Assembly (NCBI RefSeq): GCF_002860285.1 | Contig: NZ_PGVF01000003.1 | Location: 62,001 to 126,000, forward strand | Length of the DNA stretch: 64,000 nucleotides | Source: Bacillus sp. M6-12 | GTDB lineage: Bacteria > Bacillota > Bacilli > Bacillales > DSM-1321 | Direction: 5' to 3' | Part shown: positions 35,215 to 44,477 of the stretch, one piece after another | Layout: the number at the start of each line of letters is the position of its first letter | How positions within the stretch are numbered: position 1 is the stretch's first letter | Position numbers and translations under genes: made by a program | The notes under the pieces: model-generated | Database searches by the model: none | What the model saw: only the letters and a program-made list of their open reading frames with translations | What the model was told of the DNA's origin: nothing

Positions 35215-36531
35215 CTAACTTGAAAGAATGGTTGGAAGCCAAGTAGCGATTTTTGGCAGCATCATTATTAATGTCAGCACAACAACTTCCAACGCAATGA
35301 AAGGTACAGCACTTTTGATGATGTCTGACATGGTAATATCTTTTGGTGAAACGCCCTTCATAACATATAATAGTAGACCAAGAGGCGGAGTTAAATGTCC
35401 CAAATCCAACGCGATCAACATCAGAAGCCCAAACCATACTGGATCAAGTTGGAATACTGCAATCATAGGCATGAAGAGAGGAAGAGTAACCATCATAATG
35501 GAAACCTGATCCAAAAAACATCCCATGATGATGACTATGAGCATCATTATAATCACAATCCAAATCGGCTCGATATCCAGACCGGTAAGCAGGGTAATCA
35601 GTTCTCTTCCCGCTCCTGTATACGCCAACAATTGACTAAATACGGCCGACGAAGCAATAATGATGAAAATCATACCGGTAATCTTGAGCGTACCTTGTAA
35701 CGATTTCCAGATAACTTCTTTATTGAGGGCTCGATAGGCTGCTGTAACAATGATTGCTCCAAGGGCACCAATCGCTGCAGACTCGGTGGGAGTGGCAATT
35801 CCAAAGAAAATGAATCCCAATACCATAAAAATAATAACCGACATCGGGAATACATATTTAAAAAAGGATTGAACCTTTTCCTTGAAACTAACTTCTTCAA
35901 TATCATAAACTGGAGCTAGTTCAGGGTTTCTCCAGCACTTATAGATAATATAAATAATAAAGGAAATCGCCATAACGATACCTGGAATGATCCCGGCAAT
36001 GAGCAGGTCATCAACTGGAATTTGCCCCATTGCACCGAGCAAAACCGCCATAGCACTTGGCGGGATAATCATGGCCAAACTACCAGAAGCTAATATAGGC
36101 CCGACAGTCATGGATACATGATATCCCCTTTTTCTCATATCAGGGACCAATACTGATCCGAGCATGGAAGTATTGGCAATATTGGATCCACTCATAGTTG
36201 CAAATAATGTTCCACCTGCAATTGAAAGGATACTTAAACGCCCCGGTATCCGGCCAAACCATTTGGATAATATGTCAAGTGTTTTCAAAACTAAACCTGA
36301 ATGAAACAATATTTCCCCCATTAACACGAAAAACGGAATGGGTGTCAGTGTAAATTTAGCCAATGAATCATACATGCTTAAGATCATATTATTTAAGCCT
36401 GCTTCAAAACTTACGATGTAAGCTACAGCCAGGATATTAACCACTAAAAATGAAAATACCACCGGCATGCCAATAAACATAAAAAATAACAATAACCCAA
36501 GAAAGACTAGCAAGAATCCCCACCAAACCAT
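35215..36531 (-). CDS. dctM: TRAP transporter large permease DctM
   Basis: 438 residues, about 12 membrane helices. Signature stretches: GRIPGRLSILSIAGGTLFATMSGSNIA near 90-118, PPSAMAVLLGAMGQIPVDDLLIAGIIPG near 157 and LDLGHLTPPLGLLLYVMKGV near 375. It forms the transport channel with DctQ (16 bases away) and DctP in the same operon. The class is the C4-dicarboxylate/keto-acid TRAP type, different from the two TAXI systems. The linked ThDP enzyme hints at a 2-keto acid or aromatic keto acid as substrate, an inference. Confidence 0.92.
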   Translation of the reverse strand: MVWWGFLLVFLGLLLFFMFIGMPVVFSFLVVNILAVAYIVSFEAGLNNMILSMYDSLAKFTLTPIPFFVLMGEILFHSGLVLKTLDILSKWFGRIPGRLSILSIAGGTLFATMSGSNIANTSMLGSVLVPDMRKRGYHVSMTVGPILASGSLAMIIPPSAMAVLLGAMGQIPVDDLLIAGIIPGIVMAISFIIYIIYKCWRNPELAPVYDIEEVSFKEKVQSFFKYVFPMSVIIFMVLGFIFFGIATPTESAAIGALGAIIVTAAYRALNKEVIWKSLQGTLKITGMIFIIIASSAVFSQLLAYTGAGRELITLLTGLDIEPIWIVIIMMLIVIIMGCFLDQVSIMMVTLPLFMPMIAVFQLDPVWFGLLMLIALDLGHLTPPLGLLLYVMKGVSPKDITMSDIIKSAVPFIALEVVVLTLIMMLPKIATWLPTILSS

Positions 36532-36547
36532 AATATTCCACCCCCTT

Positions 36548-37105
36548 CTATGATTCTCTTAAGAGTGTAAGCCGGACAAAATTGTGAATGAACCTCAAAA
36601 ATAACAATCCAAACCCTATTGGAATGATTAATAATGGGATGTATTTGGGCATTTCTAACACATTCGTGATGATGATCCCCCTTTGGTAATGATCGATGGT
36701 AACTTGTAAACTAAACCAAAAAAGAATCATACATGTTGCACTTCCAACTAGATAAATAATCCCATTCAGCCATTTTTCAGTTTTCCCGCTTAAATGTTGA
36801 GTGAATACGTCCACTTTTATATGATCATCGTTTTTCAATATCCAGGGTGCTGCTAAAAAAGCAAGATATAGCATTGTATATTCGCTTAATTCAATAGTCC
36901 AGGAAACATTAACGTCCAAAAAATTTCTCGCTAATACTCCATAACAAATTGACATTAATGAGATGACTACCAAAACCGAAGCAACAATCATTAGTGCCAT
37001 TTCTATTTTAGAGAGTATACTGTCAGTGATATGAATAAAGGATTTTATCCATTCGTCTTTGACATTTGTTTTTCTTTCAGATAGCGGTACATTCCCTGTG
37101 CTCAA
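36548..37105 (-). CDS. dctQ: TRAP transporter small permease DctQ
   Basis: About 185 residues with four membrane helices and the motif ILKNDDHIKVDVFTQHL near 115-131 typical of DctQ. The start is probably TTG at 37105, because GGGGAGG lies 8 bases upstream; the longer frame starting at 37141 or 37135 has no ribosome binding site. The gene follows an intergenic stem-loop after dctP. It anchors DctP-DctM interaction in the membrane. Confidence 0.85.
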   Translation of the reverse strand: MSTGNVPLSERKTNVKDEWIKSFIHITDSILSKIEMALMIVASVLVVISLMSICYGVLARNFLDVNVSWTIELSEYTMLYLAFLAAPWILKNDDHIKVDVFTQHLSGKTEKWLNGIIYLVGSATCMILFWFSLQVTIDHYQRGIIITNVLEMPKYIPLLIIPIGFGLLFLRFIHNFVRLTLLRES

Positions 37106-37155
37106 AAGCTCATCCTCCCCAACGGAGATTTTCATAGCCAATAATGGTTAAATAA

Positions 37156-37182
37156 GGGCTTGTTCCTTTCGGAACGAAGCCC
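37156..37182 (-). other. Intercistronic stem-loop between dctP and dctQ
   Basis: GGGCTTGTTCC / GGAACGAAGCCC with a TTTC loop, between the dctP stop (37191) and the dctQ start. No long T-run follows, so it is more likely an mRNA-stabilising or partly terminating hairpin that lets the binding protein be made in excess of the permease. Confidence 0.7.
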
Positions 37183-37190
37183 ATCAGCTG

Positions 37191-38207
37191 TTATTTTTTC
37201 CTGAACAGTTCTTCAAGTTTTGCAGCATTATCGCCGCTGACTTCCTGTAAATGCTTCCATCCTGCCTCTTCTGCTATCTTTGGAAGCTCATCGCCCAGAT
37301 TCAATTCTTCAATTCCCAGAGTTTCAAATTCTTTCTTTTCTTTCTCTCCATAAGCTAATACATTCTTTGTATAAACTTCACTAGCTTCTTCTGCAGCTTC
37401 ATAAAGTATATCTTTTAAATGATCTGGAAGGGAATTCCATTTATCATTATTCACTATTAACTCTGTATCATTAACATAAATATTAGGAGTGATTCTTTGT
37501 TTAATCTGTTTCTGCCATCCTAGATCTGTTATTCCCACATCAACAAATGCAACGCCGTCAACCATTCCCCGTTCCAAGGCAGAATATACGTCCTCTAAAC
37601 CAATTGTCATACTATCTGCCCCAACTGCTTTTGCAAAAGGAATATGAGATGGTGCAACGCGAAGGCTAAAACCTTTCAAATCCTCAACTTTCTTAATTGC
37701 TTTATTTGTGTATAAAGCATAATTAAGGGCATTTCGCTGACTATGCAATAAATGCATATTACCTTTTTCCTCATGTATCTTATTAATGTAGTCATAAGCC
37801 CCATTTTCCTTTTCCTCATCGAAAGTATAGTCCGAATACGTCATAACCTCTGCTTCAGGCACAACGCTTGTGTAGTAGCCGCTTGGAAGAAAGGCCAGGT
37901 CGACATTTCCACCCTTAACGGACTCTCCTAACTGGAATGGCGGAACAACTTCAGGACCGCCTAAAAAGTTGATTTTTAATCTTCCATCACTTTTCTTTTC
38001 CACACTTTCCGCTAATGCAGGCATCATTGTTGAATAGACACTATTTACCGCAAACGCTGCCACAGCTTTAATTTCGATCGTCTCACCTTTATCCGTTTTC
38101 CCTCCGGATGCTGATGGTTCTGCTGTATCTTTTCCGCATCCTGCCAGGATCCCTGTCAGCATTAATGCCGTTACACTTAATTTTGTAATTATTGGGAACT
38201 TGCGCAT
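37191..38207 (-). CDS. dctP: TRAP transporter solute-binding lipoprotein DctP
   Basis: 338 residues from ATG 38207 (MRKFP start gives an ideal lipoprotein signal; a GTG at 38219 is possible, neither has a strong ribosome site). Lipobox LAGC with Cys at about 24. LGGPEVVPPFQLGESVKGG near 85, VEDLKGFSLRVAPS near 175 and LERGMVDGVAF near 210 are DctP-family traits. It binds an acid outside the cell for DctQM. Upstream the ThDP enzyme ends 47 bases before, so all are one operon. Confidence 0.88.
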   Translation of the reverse strand: MRKFPIITKLSVTALMLTGILAGCGKDTAEPSASGGKTDKGETIEIKAVAAFAVNSVYSTMMPALAESVEKKSDGRLKINFLGGPEVVPPFQLGESVKGGNVDLAFLPSGYYTSVVPEAEVMTYSDYTFDEEKENGAYDYINKIHEEKGNMHLLHSQRNALNYALYTNKAIKKVEDLKGFSLRVAPSHIPFAKAVGADSMTIGLEDVYSALERGMVDGVAFVDVGITDLGWQKQIKQRITPNIYVNDTELIVNNDKWNSLPDHLKDILYEAAEEASEVYTKNVLAYGEKEKKEFETLGIEELNLGDELPKIAEEAGWKHLQEVSGDNAAKLEELFRKK

Positions 38208-38253
38208 CAGCCGAATCACACTCGCTTTTCAGTTATTGTTTTTTTTGCTAAAT

Positions 38254-40038
38254 TTATAGGTTTTGATGAGAAACCTGGGGAATTTGCACGTCAAGCACTA
38301 CAGAACGCCCTTCCTTAACCATGTTGATCGCGCTTATTAAGGCTTCCACCAATTCACTTGGATAACGTATCGTCCGTGCATACGCACCGCCCGCTGCCTC
38401 GGCTACCTTTGCTAGCTTTGCCGGCGGGTCGAAATTAACCCAAAATTGATCAGTTTGACTGGCTGCCCCATCTGGATGCACTCCAAGTGTGGAATATCTC
38501 GGCGCTCCCCAACCGCGATTATTGTAAATAATGGTTAAAAAAGGAGCGTCATACTTTCTTGATATCCAATGTACAGGTGTTGGATTGCTGAATATGTAGG
38601 AACCATCACCCGTGAGGTTCACCACTAATTTATCCGGTTTCGCTAATTTCGCACCAATGGCTGCTCCTCCATTCCATCCCAAGGAACTCGCTCCACTCCC
38701 AAACATCGTTCCAGGGATGTTGCGTGGAATGAGTTTAGAAACAATATCATAATTGGTTATCGATTCATTGATAATGATCGTATCTTCGTCAATAACTTCT
38801 CTTATACAGGCAGTAAGCCATTGAGGAGTAATCACCCTGCTGTCTTCCAGCAGTTCTTCTTGCTTCCAATTCCTCCTTTGTAAATCATGGATTTCTGAAA
38901 CCTTATTGTATCTATAGGTAATTTTTTGCTCATCAGTCGTTTTTTCATCTAAATAGCAATTCAATTGCTCTAAAGCAATGCATGAGTCTGCCTTAAAGAA
39001 GCTTTCTGAAGGGATGTACCATAGAGGTGTTTTCTCCTTTAACGGGTCAACATCGATGTAGTATATTTTTGATTCAGCGGATGGTTTGTTAACTAACGGA
39101 ATCCAAGGTACATCACTGTCTATAACCACAATTACATCGGCATTCGCCAAATGCTCATTTTGGTTCGGATTGTTCCAATGAAATCCGATATGCATTGGAT
39201 GGTCAGATGGGAAATTCACATAATAAGGAACAGCTTCAATCACAGGGATTGCCAATCGTTCACTCAGTTTGACAAGCTCGTTAACAGCATCCGGATTTCT
39301 GCCTAGATAAGATGTAACAATGAGAGGATGACTAGCATTTAACAAATCATTAGCTATAGCTGCAATCCCCTTTGGGGGAATAGCACTCGGACTAAGAGGC
39401 TCCCATCCTTTCGTATTGAAAGGCATATTGTCAACTTCTTCTTCCAGCACTTCGCGGGCTGCCATCAAATAAACAGGTCCTTTTGGATCACTTTGGGAAA
39501 TCTGCAGTGCCCGATGTATCATCTGCTTTACATTTTTACCAGTGCGAATCTCGTTGTCATACTTCATGTATTGACGAACAATCCCCCTCTGGTCGAATAC
39601 ATCCTGAATCCAATGGATAAATTCATTCCGGCTACCTGTAAGCTCCCCTTCTTGTGTAAACGGGGATGTTCCAGCAAAAATAAGTACAGGTACCCTGCCC
39701 CTTGCTGCATTGTGAATGGAGCCGCCTAGATTTTGGGTCCCGCATTCCACATGTACAAATACTGCTTGTGGCCGTCCTGTTAGCTGGGCATAACTATGGG
39801 CGGCACTGAGTGCAATCATCTCGTGTGGACAAATGATGATTTCGGGTATGCTTTTGTTTTCCTGCTTAGCTTGAGCCCAACTCTCTATGATTGCAGGATG
39901 ATCACTTCCCAAATTGGCGAATATATAATCTACCCCCGCCTCTTTCAACGCATCCATCATTGCACTAGCGGTGGTATATTTACTAACCTTTAAATCTTTT
40001 TTGTCTAGATCTAAAATTTCTTCTAAAACATTAACCAT
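38254..40038 (-). CDS. ThDP-dependent enzyme, acetolactate synthase/benzoylformate decarboxylase type
   Basis: 594 residues from ATG 40038 (AAGGAGG upstream); the frame runs on to 40155 but that part has no start signal and crosses a cre site. Three ThDP domains: Glu73 in CPHEMIALSAAH activates the cofactor, a middle domain at about 225-370, and GDG-N30-NN (477-507) binds diphosphate and Mg. It could decarboxylate a 2-keto acid such as phenylglyoxylate, or carboligate. First gene of a TRAP operon, so its substrate may be what the TRAP system imports. No FAD-binding feature is apparent. Confidence 0.88.
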   Translation of the reverse strand: MVNVLEEILDLDKKDLKVSKYTTASAMMDALKEAGVDYIFANLGSDHPAIIESWAQAKQENKSIPEIIICPHEMIALSAAHSYAQLTGRPQAVFVHVECGTQNLGGSIHNAARGRVPVLIFAGTSPFTQEGELTGSRNEFIHWIQDVFDQRGIVRQYMKYDNEIRTGKNVKQMIHRALQISQSDPKGPVYLMAAREVLEEEVDNMPFNTKGWEPLSPSAIPPKGIAAIANDLLNASHPLIVTSYLGRNPDAVNELVKLSERLAIPVIEAVPYYVNFPSDHPMHIGFHWNNPNQNEHLANADVIVVIDSDVPWIPLVNKPSAESKIYYIDVDPLKEKTPLWYIPSESFFKADSCIALEQLNCYLDEKTTDEQKITYRYNKVSEIHDLQRRNWKQEELLEDSRVITPQWLTACIREVIDEDTIIINESITNYDIVSKLIPRNIPGTMFGSGASSLGWNGGAAIGAKLAKPDKLVVNLTGDGSYIFSNPTPVHWISRKYDAPFLTIIYNNRGWGAPRYSTLGVHPDGAASQTDQFWVNFDPPAKLAKVAEAAGGAYARTIRYPSELVEALISAINMVKEGRSVVLDVQIPQVSHQNL

Positions 40039-40065
40039 GGTAAACCTCCTTAACCTAAGTCTTTT

Positions 40066-40079
40066 TGAAAACGTTTCCA
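40066..40079. promoter_or_regulatory. cre (CcpA) site before the ThDP/TRAP operon
   Basis: TGAAAACGTTTCCA matches the Bacillus cre consensus TGWAARCGYTWNCW at every position. It lies 28 bases upstream of the ThDP enzyme ATG, where CcpA would block transcription, predicting repression by glucose. Confidence 0.8.
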
Positions 40080-40936
40080 ATATACGATCGATTTTGCACC
40101 ATATATCTGATGCTGATAAAATCAATCGACGATTGAAATAACCTCTACATCTCAATTATTTAACGTGCAATTGTGACTATATCTCCGTTTGTGACAAGTA
40201 GAATAAATTTGTGTGAATGTCTTGAGGGAAAAATTACTAATAAACAGGAGTCTGGTAGTTAGGTGTTCTATTCTGTAATGTGACAACATTTAATTTTGAA
40301 GAGTTCTTTGATGTACGTACATTGTTTAAAGTGTAGTAAAAACGAACAGTTTCTTATTGATTCCCCCTCTCACCCTATCATTCACACATGGTGAACAGGT
40401 TTCACTATAGGCGAGTGATATTGCTAAATATAACAAGCCCTGCATTTGAATGTAAATAAAAACTATTCTAAATATTACAACAATTATCAACATGAACTGA
40501 CTGCTTCCTTCTCCATTCAACACGATTCAACTTTAATCTCTTATTTATACTCTTATGTCGCCCTTCTATTATGAATGTTCTAAAAAAATAACAAAATAAT
40601 TCTTTATAATATTTGTAATATTTATAATATTTAAAATATAATAATGGTGTGTTAATTTTTAATCTAAGCACTTTGGAGAAAAAGCCAAGGAGGGGGGAAT
40701 GAAATCACCTATATTTAAATTCTGGTACAAATACAAATGTGTTCTTCTTCCTCGTTTTACTTTACTTAAATTAACATCCTTACTTACGTACCTATATCAT
40801 ACGTATTTCAGTCTTCAATGAAATTATTTCTCACCACAATTTGATAGCGTTTACATTAAACTACTAATCAGCATACGGAGTAAAAATAGTATCGTCGTTA
40901 GTACCTTATTTCGAATATAATAGGAGGCTGGCTATA
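40080..40936. other. Long divergent intergenic region
   Basis: About 860 bases between divergent operons. No gene is supported. Very AT-rich repeats of the type TATAATATT occur at 40601-40645. It holds the promoters of both operons and the candidate cre at 40842. Confidence 0.45.
40842..40855. promoter_or_regulatory. Candidate cre site before the aldehyde dehydrogenase gene
   Basis: TGATAGCGTTTACA differs from the cre consensus TGWAARCGYTWNCW at one position. It lies 82 bases upstream of the TTG start at 40937. Confidence 0.55.
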
Positions 40937-42400
40937 TTGAATAAATTACTTACAGAAACAGAAATCAAGGTAAATCTCTTGATTGCCAATAAGGAAGTAG
41001 AGACCGAAAAATATGAAGAAGTTCGGGATCCGGGGAAATTAACGGATATTGTAGGCCGGATTGCTGTAGGAAGCGCTGATGATGTGGATAAAGCTGTGCA
41101 AGCAGCGCATCAAGCCTTTTTATTATGGCGTAACACACCGGTTCAAGAACGCATTCAAAAGGTTAGCGAAGCAGCTCAGGTTCTACAAGCATCTGCTGAA
41201 GAATTAAAAGCATTACTTGTTAGAGAGCATGGTGGAATGCTTTGGGAAGCAGAAACAGATTTTTACCTAGGTGGCGGTGCAACTCTTTTTTATGCATCCA
41301 TTGCAGAGTCCTTTTTGAAGCCAAATCAGCGCGAAGATGAAACAGGGACGATCAGCATTGAAAAAGCGCCTAAAGGAGTTATTTCTGCCATCATACCTTG
41401 GAATATGCCTATAGTTTTAACAATGAATAAATTAGCACCAGCATTAGTTACAGGGAACACGATAGTTGTAAAACCTTCACCTACTGCACCTCTAGCTTTA
41501 TCCCTTCTGTTGAAAAGGATGGCAGAGGTTCTTCCGGATGGGGTTATCAATGTCGTGCATGGTGATGCAGATGTGGGCCAGGCTATGACTCGCCACCCAT
41601 TAATTCGGATGGTTGCATTTACAGGAGGAACGGAAACAGGCAAGAAAGTAATGGCTGATGCAGCACAAACAATCAAACCTGTTACCCTTGAATTAGGAGG
41701 AAATGATCCTGCCATTGTCCTGGATGATATTAATCCGCGTGATATTATGCCAAAGCTTTTAAAAGGCGTATTTACTCGAAGCGGACAAATCTGTTTTGCG
41801 GTAAAGCGGATTTATGTACCGCGCAGCATGCATGAAAATTTTTATCAAGTCCTATGCGAGTTTGTGGATGAATATAAAGTAGGTCATGGATTGGATTCCC
41901 GTGCATCATTTGGGCCGTTAAACAACAAAAAGCAATATGACTTTGTTAATCAGTTGATTGAAAGGACTAAAGCAAGTGGTGCAACTGTCAGGGAATTGGG
42001 AGAAAAACTTGATCCAGAAAATTGGAACAATGGATATTATATCCTGCCTCATGTCATCAAAGACGCTCCTCCAACCGCAGATTGCGTAACTTGTGAACAA
42101 TTCGGACCTGTTATACCAATAGTCGCTTACGATTCGATTGAGGAAGTTGTAAAAATGGCCAATGATGGCGAACACGGTTTATGTTCATCCATATGGTCCA
42201 ATGATCATGAGAAAGCACTAGAAATAGCAAAGCAAATCGAAGCAGGCAGTACGTTCATTAACAGCCATAGTTTTGACTCATTGTCATTGGGAATGCCTTT
42301 TGGCGGAGTAAAACAAAGCGGTATTGGCAGAGAAATAGGCGGCGAAGAAACACTTTCCGAATATATTAATTATCATTCTATTAGATTAGTTAAAAATTGA
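40937..42400 (+). CDS. Aldehyde dehydrogenase, NAD(P)-dependent
   Basis: 487 residues; TTG start with AGGAGG 9 bases upstream. Asn156 (PWNMP), Glu252 (LELGG) and Cys286 in RSGQICFAVKRIYVP form the catalytic site. The GQIC..KRIYVP context is shared with the enzyme at 8309, so they form a subfamily. Monocistronic, ending in a strong terminator, and divergent from the ThDP enzyme operon. If the ThDP enzyme makes an aldehyde from a keto acid, this enzyme could oxidise it to the carboxylic acid (for example benzaldehyde to benzoate); this pairing is an inference. Confidence 0.9.
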   Translation: MNKLLTETEIKVNLLIANKEVETEKYEEVRDPGKLTDIVGRIAVGSADDVDKAVQAAHQAFLLWRNTPVQERIQKVSEAAQVLQASAEELKALLVREHGGMLWEAETDFYLGGGATLFYASIAESFLKPNQREDETGTISIEKAPKGVISAIIPWNMPIVLTMNKLAPALVTGNTIVVKPSPTAPLALSLLLKRMAEVLPDGVINVVHGDADVGQAMTRHPLIRMVAFTGGTETGKKVMADAAQTIKPVTLELGGNDPAIVLDDINPRDIMPKLLKGVFTRSGQICFAVKRIYVPRSMHENFYQVLCEFVDEYKVGHGLDSRASFGPLNNKKQYDFVNQLIERTKASGATVRELGEKLDPENWNNGYYILPHVIKDAPPTADCVTCEQFGPVIPIVAYDSIEEVVKMANDGEHGLCSSIWSNDHEKALEIAKQIEAGSTFINSHSFDSLSLGMPFGGVKQSGIGREIGGEETLSEYINYHSIRLVKN

Positions 42401-42463
42401 GACTATAAAGTACAATCAATCTATACATTTTATTAATGAAAAAGCCGGCCTTCAAGCCATAAA

Positions 42464-42505
42464 AAAGCCATCTCAACGTAATCTACGTTTAGATGGCTTT
42501 TTTTA
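42464..42505 (+). terminator. Terminator of the aldehyde dehydrogenase gene
   Basis: Stem AAAGCCATCTCAACGTA / TACGTTTAGATGGCTTT (one mismatch) around ATC, followed by a run of T, 64 bases after the stop. Confidence 0.9.
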
Positions 42506-43001
42506 ACTACTCCCCTTACTTCATCCTCTTGATGCAAGCATTCAAGTCATCTCTTGCTGCCCTTTCAAATGAAAATACTCATGTAGCGTTAATAAAAGAG
42601 TAAGAATGCTTATATTGACTGATGACTATTATTGTTAGATACCTAATATCAATCCTGTTGCCATTAGTCCATCCTGTAAATCCACTTTCATTTCTCTCAA
42701 CTAATTATTTTTTTCAATTCACCTCCTAATCATTTCCTATGAAATCACATTTTATATAACAAATATTCACTAATTCTTCATGAATTTTCCTTCTTAACAT
42801 ATTTTATAATACAACGCTTTCAACATTTAAGGAGGTGAATTTTAAGTCTTATTGTAATGGGCAGCTTAGATTACCAAAGGTTATATGTAAAAGAGTTCAA
42901 AGTAAAGAGATCTGCAGGTACAGAACATAATCAATTGAATCTATTTTGCATCGGCTGTAGGTAACCTTCAATTCAAATTTTCTGTATAGGAGTGTTGAAG
43001 A
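42506..43001. other. Gap: promoter region of the amidohydrolase operon
   Basis: No gene supported. TGAAAGCGTTGTAT (minus strand, 42809-42822) is a weak cre-like element. A near-perfect ribosome binding site AAGGAGGTGA at 42829-42838 is followed by no good start codon; a frame of about 35 codons from ATG 42857 exists but its spacing is too long. Confidence 0.35.
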
Positions 43002-44090
43002 ATGATAGAAGATGTAATCGTTATTGATGGGGTTGCCCATACGTACAACCTAGACCGTAACAATCATGCAAGCGGCCGGTATTCCGATGCGGTAAGTGAA
43101 CTTGTATGGGGATCATGTTACCCATTATCGCAGCAAGGGTACCGAGTCCCGCGTGAGTCGTTCCTGAGGGATTGGGACATCGAAGAAACGGCAAACATGC
43201 TATTCTTAGAGAGTAACACGGACTTGGCTGTTCATCATGTCCTTGAATTAAATGCATATAAGGACGGGCTTGTTTCTTATGAAAAGACGAGGGCCATTAA
43301 AGAACGCTGGCCGGACCGGTTCATCGTCTATGCTGGAGTCGACCCTCTCCGTGGAAAGGCGGCTCTTGAAGATCTCGAGCGCCAGGTGGAAGTCCTTAAG
43401 CCTGTTGGCTTGAAACTATACCCGAGTAGCTGGGGAGCTGACAATGTTCGGGGATGGCATATGGATGATCCGGAAGTGGCCTTTCCATTCTTCGAAAAGG
43501 CACGGGAGCTGGGACTGGGAACAGTGGCCATACATAAAGCTGTGCCCCTCGGTCCGATACCAATGCAACACTACAAAGTAGACGACATAGACCGCTGTGC
43601 AGATGCCTTTCCGGATTTGAATTTTGAAATCGTCCATGGCGGTATGGCTTTTATTGAAGAGACTGCTTGGCAGCTTGCACGCTTTCCAAATGTATACGTA
43701 AATATTGAAATATTGAGTGCGCTTGCTGTAACCAAACCTCAGGCTTTTCTCCAAGCAATGGCTGGCCTCATCTCAGCCGGGGGACCAGTAGCATTGGATA
43801 AAATCATTTGGGGAACAGGATGCATGGCCTTCCACCCGCAGCCTCTGCTGGAAGCGTTCTGGAACGATTTCGCCTTCCCTGAAGAGTTAGTCAACGGGCA
43901 TGGATTACCACGCATGGATAAAGAAGCTAAACGCAAGATCCTGGGCGAGAATTTTGCTCGCATGATTGGCTTTGACTTACAAAAAGCGAAGCAACGTACC
44001 GTAGGCGACGAGTTTGATAAAAAGCGTAAAGAAACAGGCGGCAATGCTTCGCCATTTTCGACTACTAAGGTTTCTGGGATGGTAGAGTAA
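43002..44090 (+). CDS. Amidohydrolase-2 family protein lacking two usual metal ligands
   Basis: 362 residues of the ACMSD/amidohydrolase-2 family (decarboxylases and hydratases of aromatic acids). Retained: His13, His178 (VAIHKA) and His212 (IVHGG), Lys138 (GLKLYPS). Odd: the first HxH/DxH/ExH ligand position is Val11 (IDGVAH), and the usual Asp of GSD/GTD is Gly273 (WGTGC). So the canonical metal site is incomplete and Cys274 sits beside it. TAGGAGTG precedes ATG. A MIP18 gene starts 3 bases after the stop and is surely co-translated. Function unknown; a decarboxylase/hydratase of aromatic ring-cleavage acids is the family expectation. Confidence 0.85.
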   Translation: MIEDVIVIDGVAHTYNLDRNNHASGRYSDAVSELVWGSCYPLSQQGYRVPRESFLRDWDIEETANMLFLESNTDLAVHHVLELNAYKDGLVSYEKTRAIKERWPDRFIVYAGVDPLRGKAALEDLERQVEVLKPVGLKLYPSSWGADNVRGWHMDDPEVAFPFFEKARELGLGTVAIHKAVPLGPIPMQHYKVDDIDRCADAFPDLNFEIVHGGMAFIEETAWQLARFPNVYVNIEILSALAVTKPQAFLQAMAGLISAGGPVALDKIIWGTGCMAFHPQPLLEAFWNDFAFPEELVNGHGLPRMDKEAKRKILGENFARMIGFDLQKAKQRTVGDEFDKKRKETGGNASPFSTTKVSGMVE

Positions 44091-44093
44091 GCT

Positions 44094-44477
44094 ATGGAAA
44101 ACAATAGTATGATTATAACGAACGAAAAACAGTCAATAATCCGCAATATACTTAGTGAAGTTGTGGACCCGTGTAGCGTTGCCATGGGCGTACCCCTCAA
44201 TGTTCTAGACATGGGCCTTTTAAAAAATATAGAAGAAAAAGAAAATGGAGAAGTTGCCATTCACCTTCGAATAACTTCCCCAATGTGCACGATGGTTTCT
44301 TACTTTATTAAGGAAATTGAAGAGCGGACAAATGAGTTTCCAGGGATAGGGAACGTTATATGCGTCGTAGACAACGGGATCGAGTGGGAACCGGGCATGA
44401 TGACAAAGGAAGCCGTTCAAAAACGGATGGACTACCTGCACAGCCTGGATCGGAAAATGAGCAGAAAGATCACATAA
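44094..44477 (+). CDS. MIP18-family (DUF59) protein linked to the amidohydrolase
   Basis: 127 residues. VDPCSVAMGVPLNVLDMGLL at 24-43 and ITSPMCTMVSYFI at 60-72 match MIP18 with Cys65 at the reactive position. MIP18 proteins help assemble iron-sulfur or other metal centres; here the partner is an amidohydrolase, not an oxygenase. It is distinct from the PaaD-like MIP18 at 1739 and longer at both ends. The pair is likely a functional unit. Confidence 0.85.
   Translation: MENNSMIITNEKQSIIRNILSEVVDPCSVAMGVPLNVLDMGLLKNIEEKENGEVAIHLRITSPMCTMVSYFIKEIEERTNEFPGIGNVICVVDNGIEWEPGMMTKEAVQKRMDYLHSLDRKMSRKIT

Noticed and set aside
40468..40671. Short frames in the AT-rich divergent region
   Set aside because: Low-complexity sequence and no start signals.
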